Positions 55,851-62,912 of a DNA stretch of 64,000 bases are shown in pieces (position 1 is the stretch's first letter; each line of letters opens with the position of its first letter). Where the stretch lies: positions 186,001-250,000 of the forward strand of contig NZ_SCNG01000006.1 in assembly GCF_005503555.1 (NCBI RefSeq). Direction: 5' to 3'. The translations under genes were made by a program, and so were the position numbers. This DNA comes from Rudaea sp. 3F27F6 (GTDB lineage Bacteria > Pseudomonadota > Gammaproteobacteria > Xanthomonadales > Rhodanobacteraceae). The notes beneath the pieces are model-generated. The model searched no databases. It had not been told where the DNA came from and saw nothing but the letters and a program-made list of their open reading frames with translations.

Positions 55851-57797
55851 ATGAAATCCACCATTCACCTCGTCTTCAAAACGCATCTCGATATCGGCTT
55901 CACCCAGCTTGCCGAACGCGTGCGACAGCAGTATCACAACGTCTTTATCCCCGCCGCGCTCGATACGGGCGAGCATTTCCTGCATGAAGACGCGGCGCAG
56001 CGCCTATTCGTCTGGACCACGGGCGCCTGGTTGATCTGGGATCATCTAGAAACGCAGCCGCCCGAACGCGTGCGCCGCCTCGAACGCGCGATCGACCGCG
56101 GCATCATTCGCTGGCATGCGCTGCCGTTCACCACCCACACCGAATTGATGTCGCCCGCGCTGTTTCGCGCCGGGCTCTCCTATGCGCAGGATCTCGATCG
56201 CCGCTTCGACGTGAAGACCGTCGCTGCGAAGATGACCGACGTACCGGGCCACACACTCGGTATCGTGCCGCTGCTGGCGCGCGCCGGAATCAAATTCCTG
56301 CACATCGGCGTGAACTCCGCGTCGACGCCGCCCGACGTGCCCGACCTGTTCCGCTGGCGCGCGCCGGGCGGCGAAGAAATCCTCGTCACCTATCAGAAAA
56401 GCTACGGCTCGACGCATTTCGTCGACGGCAGCGACGTGGCCCTGAGCTTCGCCCATACCAACGACAACGTCGGCCCGCAGAGCGTCGGCCAGGCGATCGA
56501 CTGCCACCGCGACCTGCGCGACGAATTTCCCGATGCCGAGATCCGTGCTTCGACGCTCGACGCCTTCGCCGAAAGCCTGTGGCCGCTGCGCGAGCGCTTT
56601 CCGTTGATCGAAAAAGAGATCGGCGATTCGTGGATCCACGGCGTCGGTACCGATCCGGTCAAAGTTTCTCGCTTCCTTGCCCTGCAACGGCTCTACGATC
56701 GCTTCGACGAAGAAGGCCTGAGCGCGCAGCGCAGCGCGTTCGGCCGCCGCCTCTGCCTCGTGCCCGAACATACCTGGGGCGTCGACATCAAGACCTTCCT
56801 GCGCGACGAAACGCATTGGGATCGTGCCGATTTCGAGCGCGCTCGGCACGACGATCCACGCTTCGCATTTTGCGAGTCGTCGTGGAACGAGCAGCGCGCC
56901 TATCTCGATACGGCAGTCGAAGCGCTCGATGCCGACGACCGCGCGCTGGCACAGGCAGCACTCACTGAAGCTGCCGAACACAACGACGAAACACCTTCAC
57001 CGGCACCGGTTGAAATAGCGGGAGAAATGGAGCTCGGCGGCTGGCGTGTCGCAATCGAGCCAATATCGGGCGCCGTGATGAGTCTCACCTCATCAAACGG
57101 CCTCCGCGTCGAGGGCGACGATCTGATCCGCTACGTCTACGAAAGCTACGACGCGAACGACGTCGCCGAGCATATGCGCACCTACCTCACCGATCGCGTG
57201 CGCTGGGCCCTGCTCGATCACGGCAAGCCCGGACTCGAACGCGCGCAGACCGCGCAGTCGGCGCGACGCGGTACGTGCCTGCTCGGCGTCGAATCAAACT
57301 CGCAACGTGCTGTGCTGCACCTGCAGACTCCATCCGCCGCGTGCGAAACGCTCGGTGCACCGAAACGCGTCACACTCACGTTGCGTCCGATCGACGCGAC
57401 GCGCCTGCGTCTCGAACTCGTGCTGCACGAGAAGCCGTCCAACCGCATGCCTGAGGCGAGCTTTCTCACGTTTATGCCGAGCGGCGCCCGCGACTGGCAT
57501 CTGCATAAACTTGGCCTATGGCTGCCGGCTGGCGATGTCGTGAGTAACGGCGGCGGTGCTCTGCATGCCGCTGCCGGCATACGTGCGCGCCTCGACTCCG
57601 GCGCAACGTTGCAGATCACGCCTCTCGATTCACCGCTGTTCGCGCCGGCCGATGCCGCCTTTATGTCGTTCGCGCCTGTTGCGCCCGATTTTTCTTCGGG
57701 CATCCGCTGCAATCTGCACAACAACAAGTGGGGCACCAACTTTCCGATGTGGTGTGAGGGGACGTTGCGCTTTCGGTTTGATCTCGCGCTGTCTTGA
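55851..57797 (+). CDS. DUF5054 (GH38-like) domain protein
   Basis: A 648-residue protein starting MKSTIHLVFKTHLDIGFTQLAERVRQQY. The KTHLDIGFT motif is the DUF5054 equivalent of the His-x-Asp metal site in GH38 alpha-mannosidases. Further blocks are HALPFTTHTELMSPALFRAGLSYA, KMTDVPGHTLGIVPLLARAGIKFLHIGVN and EHTWGVDIKTFL. No signal peptide is seen, so it is cytoplasmic. By position between inositol transport and phosphoinositide lysis genes it may remove a sugar from imported glycosyl-inositols; this is inference. It is transcribed divergently from the ABC operon. Confidence 0.82.
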   Translation: MKSTIHLVFKTHLDIGFTQLAERVRQQYHNVFIPAALDTGEHFLHEDAAQRLFVWTTGAWLIWDHLETQPPERVRRLERAIDRGIIRWHALPFTTHTELMSPALFRAGLSYAQDLDRRFDVKTVAAKMTDVPGHTLGIVPLLARAGIKFLHIGVNSASTPPDVPDLFRWRAPGGEEILVTYQKSYGSTHFVDGSDVALSFAHTNDNVGPQSVGQAIDCHRDLRDEFPDAEIRASTLDAFAESLWPLRERFPLIEKEIGDSWIHGVGTDPVKVSRFLALQRLYDRFDEEGLSAQRSAFGRRLCLVPEHTWGVDIKTFLRDETHWDRADFERARHDDPRFAFCESSWNEQRAYLDTAVEALDADDRALAQAALTEAAEHNDETPSPAPVEIAGEMELGGWRVAIEPISGAVMSLTSSNGLRVEGDDLIRYVYESYDANDVAEHMRTYLTDRVRWALLDHGKPGLERAQTAQSARRGTCLLGVESNSQRAVLHLQTPSAACETLGAPKRVTLTLRPIDATRLRLELVLHEKPSNRMPEASFLTFMPSGARDWHLHKLGLWLPAGDVVSNGGGALHAAAGIRARLDSGATLQITPLDSPLFAPADAAFMSFAPVAPDFSSGIRCNLHNNKWGTNFPMWCEGTLRFRFDLALS

Positions 57798-57821
57798 TGT
57801 TGCTTCCGCTTAAGGGCTAGA

Positions 57822-58431
57822 GCTTCCACTCGTCCTGCGGACGAGCGGGTAACTTTCTTTGCTTGTGCAAAGAAAGTCACCAAAGAAACACCCCCCAGAA
57901 CATTGCGCCCTACGCGCATCCTGCGCTCCGGGTTCGCGTCAGCGGCCGGGTTCCGCTAATTGCACATCCGTGTGCAATAGCGGAATCGGCGCGATCCATC
58001 GCGCCGACCCTCACAGGCCTTTTCGTCCGCTGCCGCCGCAATGTAATGGGGACCCGGAGAAGCCACAGCAGCGCGCATCGTACGCGCCAAAGCAGAGCAA
58101 GAGCTAGGCACCCCGCGCTTGGCTCTTGCTCTTTTTGCTCTTTTTGCTCTTTTTGCTCTTTTTGCTCTTTTTGCTCTTTTTGCTCTTTTTGCTCTTTTTG
58201 CTCTTGATCTCGGGTCCCTGTCAGCCGCGGCGAGGGCATGACGGATTCGCCCGTTAGGGTCGCGCGCAGGATGCGCGCGAGTTCGCGAATGGACAGGATG
58301 TCCATCGAGCGAACCCCGGCATGACCTCGCGGACCGCCGTAGGCGGCGCGGCTCCCGGGGTGCATTTCTTTGGTTACTTTCTTTGGGCAAGCAAAGAAAG
58401 TAACCCGCTCGTCCGCAGGACGAGTGGAAGC
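57822..58431. repeat. MITE-like element with ~66-bp terminal inverted repeats
   Basis: The left end begins GCTTCCACTCGTCCTGCGGA and runs to about 57889. The right end, 58365-58431, is its near-perfect reverse complement and finishes GACGAGTGGAAGC. Each end also contains an internal palindrome around AACTTTCTTTGC / GCAAAGAAAGT. No transposase is encoded. Similar AAAGAAAGT-type repeats are common in Xanthomonadales genomes (recalled). The centre holds a 9-bp tandem array. Confidence 0.82.
58132..58203. repeat. 9-bp tandem repeat array
   Basis: Eight perfect copies of TTTTTGCTC in a row (58132-58203), with a degenerate copy at the left edge. Nine is a multiple of three, so any frame across it stays open, which explains the spurious long ORF here. 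Confidence 0.95.
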
Positions 58432-58784
58432 CTTGGCTCTTAAACCAACAAAAACAAAAGCTAAAGTCACTGGATTCCCGCTAAGAGCACGCGGGAATGA
58501 CGAACAAAGAGCAATGCGGGCAAAGAAGAGCTGGATGACCAGCCCTACGGCTGTTGAAAGCCCTGCTTCCGCAGGAATGACGAGCAAAAAGAGCAAAGCC
58601 GCGCGCGAGGGATCACGCCACACTACTGACCACACGAAGAACGGCCACCGCGCAACGAACGCACGTGGAACAACCGCAAAAAACAACACGCAACCTGACA
58701 TTCCCACGACATAAAACCCAGCTAGATTCCCGCCCAGCGCAACGCTGCCGAGCGGCAGCGTTGGGGTGGAGTCACGCGCGCGAA

Positions 58785-58830
58785 TAGAATTTTTGTTCTA
58801 CTTGAAACATTGTTGCAATGCAAATTGCAA
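58785..58830 (+). promoter_or_regulatory. Twin operator upstream of the TonB-dependent receptor
   Basis: Site 1 has arms TAGAAT and GTTCTA around TTTT (58785-58800, centre 58792.5), a degenerate GGAAT-type site. Site 2 has arms TTGCAAT and ATTGCAA around GCAA (58813-58830, centre 58821.5). The spacing is again exactly 29 bp, with the GCAAT site nearer the gene. Confidence 0.8.
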
Positions 58831-58853
58831 TAGAGTTTCAGGGTACCTATGCT
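58825..58853 (+). promoter_or_regulatory. Candidate promoter of the TonB-receptor/PI-PLC/PHP operon
   Basis: TTGCAA (58825-58830, inside operator site 2) and TATGCT (58848-58853) are separated by 17 bp. An in-frame ATG at 58849 lies within this -10, so translation must begin downstream, at 58933. Confidence 0.65.
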
Positions 58854-58932
58854 CGTCCAGCGTCACGGACGCGCACCACACGCTCATCTCCTCCCCTCGT
58901 TGCGAAGCCTATCCATCTGCGGAGAGTCGTCT

Positions 58933-61512
58933 ATGTGCCAATACCGAATCCTGACCTTGTCCAGCGTGCTTGCGCTGTCGTGCTTTCTCGGCGCGGCCGG
59001 CCACGCCGCTGAAACCGCGGCCGCGCCGGCCGATCCGAATCCCGCGGCGGCGGACGCGCAGGCTGCGCCGTCCGATGCACCGGCCATCACCACGGCCGAT
59101 GCGAAGAAGACGCAGAGCATGGAAGCGGTCGTCGTCACCGGGCGTGCCGGCGTGGACGCGCGCACCAAGGAGCAGACCAGCTATTCGATCACGACGATCA
59201 GCGAGGAGCGTCTGCGCCTGCAGGCCCCGACCAGCGTGACCGAGTCGCTCAAGTCAGTGCCGGGATTCTGGGTTGAGGCGACCGGCGGCGAAGCGAGCGG
59301 CAACGTGCGTGCGCGCGGCATTCCGGTCGACGGTTTCGGCTCGATCAACCTGCTCGAAGACGGCCTGCCGATCCAGCATGATCCGTCGCTCGGCTATCTC
59401 AACGGTGACCAGGCGTTCCGTCTCGACGAAACGATCGACGGCATTGAAGTCGTGCGCGGCGGTCCGTCGTCGCTGTTCTACTCGAACGCGCCGGCCGGCG
59501 CGGTCAACTACATTCCACGCCAGGTCGGCAACGAGGCGTCGGGCCTGTTCAAGTACACGGTCGGCGACTACGGCCTCAACCGCGGCGATTTCTGGTACGG
59601 CACGCCGTTCGGCGACGGCTGGAAATTCTCGATCGGTGGTTTCTATCGCAAGGACGACGGCATCCGCGATCCGGGCTACACCGCGGACCGCGGCGGCCAA
59701 TTGCGCGCGACGATCTCGAAAGAGTGGGATACCGGCAAGTTCAGCTTCGATCTGAAACGCTTGGTCGATACGGTGTACTTCGACCTCGGCATCCCGATGC
59801 GCACGTATCCCGACGGCAAGATTAAAGCGGTGCCGGGCTTCGACGGCAACTACGGCACCGTCGCCGGCCCCGAGACGAACCACATTACGCTGACCGGCCC
59901 GAACGGCAAGCCCTACTCCTATACCAACGACACCGGCACCCAGGTGCATCGCACTCAGGCGACGTGGAAGTTCGAGCAGGAATTCGGCGACAACTGGAAA
60001 TTCAGCGACAGCCTGCGCATGAGCGATACCAACACCGTGCGCAACGGCATGTTCCCGAACCAGCTCAACTCGGGCCAGGGCATCATCAACACCGCGCTCG
60101 CTGCCAAACCGAGCCCGCTATCGCTGTTCCCCGGTGCTTCGGGACTGCGCCTGCGCTACGTCGATTCGCCGTCGACCTATTTCGACCTCGCCAACCAGAA
60201 CGGCAACGGCCTCGCGATCATCGGCGGCCTGCGCAGCGTGACGTCGCCGACCGACGAGATCCTCAACGACGCGCGCGTCTCGACCAAGTTCGACTTCGGC
60301 GGCCAGCACGACTTCACCCTCGGCTACTACCTCGCCCACGTCAATTTGAAGTTCGACCGCTATTCCTCGACCGTGCTGCTCGACGTGCAGAACAACGCGC
60401 GCCTGCTCGACCTGGTTGCGGTCGACGCGAACGGCAACGTGCTCGGCAGCGTCACCCAGAACGGCATCTATCAGAACGGCTACGAGTGGGCCAACGCCGG
60501 CGGCAGCCAGACCACGAACGCGGTGTACTTCAGCGATGAGTGGCAAGTCAGCGACCGCCTGCGCATCGACGGCGGCGCGCGCTACGAGCGCGTCGAGTTC
60601 AACGGATCGAACGAGGTCAAGCAGAAGGTCAACTACGGTGGCGGCTTCCCGAATTCGCAGGTGCTCACCGGCACCGGCCAGTTCCTGCGCTTCGATCGCG
60701 ACTTCAACAAGGTCGGCTGGACGCTCGGTGCGAACTATCAGTTCGACGAGCGTTCCGGCGCGTTCGCGCGCTGGACCAAGGCCTTCCGTCTGCCGAACGT
60801 GAGTTCGTACATCGACAATCCGTTCGCCACGCCGATCATCCAGACCATGGACCTCGGCGAAATCGGCTACAAGTTCGCCAATCGCTGGCTCGAGTTGTAC
60901 GCGACGGGCTTCTACACCAAGTACAACAACGTCGGCTTCTCCACGGTGGTGTTCGACCCGAACAATCCGAACGTGCCGGGACCGAACCAGACCATCTACG
61001 CCAACACCAAGACCTACGGCCTCGAACTCGAAGGCGGCATCTATCCGGTCGACTGGTTCGACATCACCTTCAACGCGACGATCGAAGATCCGAAGTACAA
61101 AAACTTCCTCGGGTACAACAACGTCAACGGCAAGCCGGTCGCGTTCAACTACAGCGACAATCAATTGATCCGCGTACCGAAGAACAGCATCCGCATCGTG
61201 CCGGGCCTGAACCTGCTCGACGGCAAGCTGCGCCTGCAGGTCAGCGCCGAGTACGAAGGCGCGCGCTACGTCGATGCGGCCAATACGGTGCGCCTGCCCT
61301 CGTACAAGACCTACAACGGCAGCGCGAGCTACCAGGTCGACGACCGCTGGACCGTGTTCGGCTACGTCGACAATATCAACAACTCGCAGGGCCTCACCGA
61401 AGGCAATCCGCGCGCGGGCGAACTCGCCAACAACAATCCGCTGGCGAATACCTTCCTCGCACGTCCGCTGCTCGGCCGCACTTATCGCGTGTCGGTGATG
61501 TACAAGTTCTGA
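58933..61512 (+). CDS. TonB-dependent receptor of the inositol island
   Basis: An 859-residue outer-membrane active transporter. The start is the ATG at 58933, seven bases after GGAGAG, with a signal peptide (LTLSSVLALSCFLGAAGHAAE). A Pro/Ala-rich linker precedes a TonB-box-like MEAVVVTG. The plug domain (SVTESLKSVPGFWVEATGGEASGNVRARGIPVDGFGSINLLEDGLPI) follows, then a 22-strand-type barrel ending in the aromatic C-terminus YRVSVMYKF. Operon position ahead of PI-PLC- and PHP-type genes and the shared operator suggest that it imports an inositol phosphate or glycosyl-inositol. Confidence 0.93.
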   Translation: MCQYRILTLSSVLALSCFLGAAGHAAETAAAPADPNPAAADAQAAPSDAPAITTADAKKTQSMEAVVVTGRAGVDARTKEQTSYSITTISEERLRLQAPTSVTESLKSVPGFWVEATGGEASGNVRARGIPVDGFGSINLLEDGLPIQHDPSLGYLNGDQAFRLDETIDGIEVVRGGPSSLFYSNAPAGAVNYIPRQVGNEASGLFKYTVGDYGLNRGDFWYGTPFGDGWKFSIGGFYRKDDGIRDPGYTADRGGQLRATISKEWDTGKFSFDLKRLVDTVYFDLGIPMRTYPDGKIKAVPGFDGNYGTVAGPETNHITLTGPNGKPYSYTNDTGTQVHRTQATWKFEQEFGDNWKFSDSLRMSDTNTVRNGMFPNQLNSGQGIINTALAAKPSPLSLFPGASGLRLRYVDSPSTYFDLANQNGNGLAIIGGLRSVTSPTDEILNDARVSTKFDFGGQHDFTLGYYLAHVNLKFDRYSSTVLLDVQNNARLLDLVAVDANGNVLGSVTQNGIYQNGYEWANAGGSQTTNAVYFSDEWQVSDRLRIDGGARYERVEFNGSNEVKQKVNYGGGFPNSQVLTGTGQFLRFDRDFNKVGWTLGANYQFDERSGAFARWTKAFRLPNVSSYIDNPFATPIIQTMDLGEIGYKFANRWLELYATGFYTKYNNVGFSTVVFDPNNPNVPGPNQTIYANTKTYGLELEGGIYPVDWFDITFNATIEDPKYKNFLGYNNVNGKPVAFNYSDNQLIRVPKNSIRIVPGLNLLDGKLRLQVSAEYEGARYVDAANTVRLPSYKTYNGSASYQVDDRWTVFGYVDNINNSQGLTEGNPRAGELANNNPLANTFLARPLLGRTYRVSVMYKF

Positions 61513-61520
61513 TCAACTAA

Positions 61521-61588
61521 GACGCCGGCCGCCGCTGCGGCGGCCCGGCGTTCCGAAACGATGCTGCCCCCGGCACGGACGGCCGGGG
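61521..61588 (+). other. Stem-loops between TonB-receptor and PI-PLC genes
   Basis: ACGCCGG..CCGGCGT with an inner CGCCGC/GCGGCG stem (61522-61552) and CCCCGGC / GCCGGGG (61567-61588). No T-run follows. They may stabilise the receptor mRNA or partly terminate transcription, lowering expression of the enzymes downstream. Confidence 0.6.
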
Positions 61589-61619
61589 TCGAAATCGCAG
61601 GGATGCGCTGGATGTCCCC

Positions 61620-62912
61620 GTGATCGACTGTTCTCTCGCTTCTCACGATACCCGGACCGGCAGCCCGGTTCTTCCGGCGATCAGCCATCGCAGCTCATCC
61701 TCGCGTCTGCGCTCAAGGCTACCTGTTCTCTCCGTCGCCAACGCTGTCCTCGCCGTGCTCTGCTTGAGCGCTGCGTTGTTCTCACACTCGGCTTGCGCCG
61801 CCGACAACGGCTGCGATCTCTCCGCAGCCAACGCGGCCAAGGCCGGCGGCGAAGCCTGCACACGCGCGTGGATGGACCACAATCTGCGCCTCAACGATGT
61901 CCAGGTGATCGGCACCCACAATAGCTATAAGCTGCATATGCCGCCCGAGGAATTCGCCGCGCACAAGGCGCATGACGCGCACGGTGCCGACGGTCTCGAC
62001 TACGGCCATCGTCCGCTCCGCGAACAGCTCGATCTTGGCATCCGTCAGCTCGAACTCGACGTTTGGGACGATCCCGAAGGCGGCCGCTGGCTGCATCCGC
62101 CCGGCGCGCTGCGCCAGGGCTACGCGACGCCGCCGTGGCCGCCCGCGCAGGCCGCGCTGATGGCCAAGCCCGGCTTCAAGGTCATGCACCTCGCCGATAT
62201 CGATTTCCGCTCGAACTGCGTCACTTTCGTCGCCTGCCTGAGCGCGATCCGCACCTGGTCGGCTGCATATCCGCGCCATCTGCCGATCATGATTCTGATC
62301 AACGCGAAGGACGGCAAACTCGGGCCCGGCTCCGTGCCGGCACTGAAGTTCGACACGGCCGCGTTCGACCGGCTCGACGCGGAGATCCGCAGCGTGTTCA
62401 AACCGGCGCAACTGATCACGCCCGACGAGGTGCAGGGCAAGTATCCGACCTTGCGCGAAGCCGTGCACGCGAACAACTGGCCGAGCCTCGGCCGCGCACG
62501 CGGACGCGTGCTGTTCGTGCTCGACGAGAGCGACGACAAGGTCGCGCTGTATCGCGGCACGCGCGCTTCGCTCGAAGGCCGCGCGATGTTCCCGACGATC
62601 AAGGAAGATTCGCCTGCGGCCGGCTATATCACGCTCAACGATCCGCTTGCTGATACGGCACGCATCCACGCCGACGTCGCCGCGGGCCTGCTCGTACGCA
62701 CGCGCGCCGATGCCGACACCGTCGAGGCGCGCAGCGGTGACACCAAGCGCCGAGACACCGCGTTCGCGAGCGGCGCACAATACATATCGACCGACTATTT
62801 CGAGCCCGACTCGCGCTTCGGCTCTTACCGCGTGCGCTTCGACGGCGGCGCGATTGCGCGCTGCAATCCCGTGCGCGCGGCGGAGAAATGCGCGGGCATT
62901 CCGATCGAGTGA
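61620..62912 (+). CDS. Secreted Ca2+-dependent phosphoinositide phospholipase C-like protein
   Basis: A 430-residue exported protein that appears to belong to the Ca2+-dependent PI-PLC family (Pfam PF16670 type, recalled). The GTG start at 61620 gives an N-terminal segment with signal sequence (LPVLSVANAVLAVLCLSAALFSHSACA). Active-site elements are IGTHNSYK (His100 and metal-ligand Asn101), QLELDVWDDP (Glu145, Asp147) and KVMHLADIDF (His190). It should cleave phosphatidylinositol or related headgroups outside the cytoplasm, releasing inositol phosphate. It overlaps the next gene by 3-4 nt (GTGA). Confidence 0.87.
   Translation: MIDCSLASHDTRTGSPVLPAISHRSSSSRLRSRLPVLSVANAVLAVLCLSAALFSHSACAADNGCDLSAANAAKAGGEACTRAWMDHNLRLNDVQVIGTHNSYKLHMPPEEFAAHKAHDAHGADGLDYGHRPLREQLDLGIRQLELDVWDDPEGGRWLHPPGALRQGYATPPWPPAQAALMAKPGFKVMHLADIDFRSNCVTFVACLSAIRTWSAAYPRHLPIMILINAKDGKLGPGSVPALKFDTAAFDRLDAEIRSVFKPAQLITPDEVQGKYPTLREAVHANNWPSLGRARGRVLFVLDESDDKVALYRGTRASLEGRAMFPTIKEDSPAAGYITLNDPLADTARIHADVAAGLLVRTRADADTVEARSGDTKRRDTAFASGAQYISTDYFEPDSRFGSYRVRFDGGAIARCNPVRAAEKCAGIPIE

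Larger units (their letters stand above)
57798..58932. other. Long intergenic region with repeat element and TonB-receptor promoter
   Basis: About 1.1 kb without a supported gene. It contains a 610-bp element with terminal inverted repeats (57822-58431) and two degenerate palindromic repeats near 58476-58595. The first reads like GGATTCCCGCT..AGCACGCGGGAATGACG and the second like GCTGGATGACC..GCAGGAATGACG. The third twin operator (58785-58830) and the TonB-receptor leader follow. Confidence 0.6.

Noticed and set aside
57910-58707. A 265-codon minus-strand frame with an EQK repeat
   Set aside because: It spans the inverted-repeat element and is kept open by the 9-bp array; no ribosome site and no domain.
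58849-58932. ATG at 58849 as start of the TonB receptor
   Set aside because: It lies in the candidate -10 hexamer and gives no signal peptide; 58933 has GGAGAG and a proper leader.
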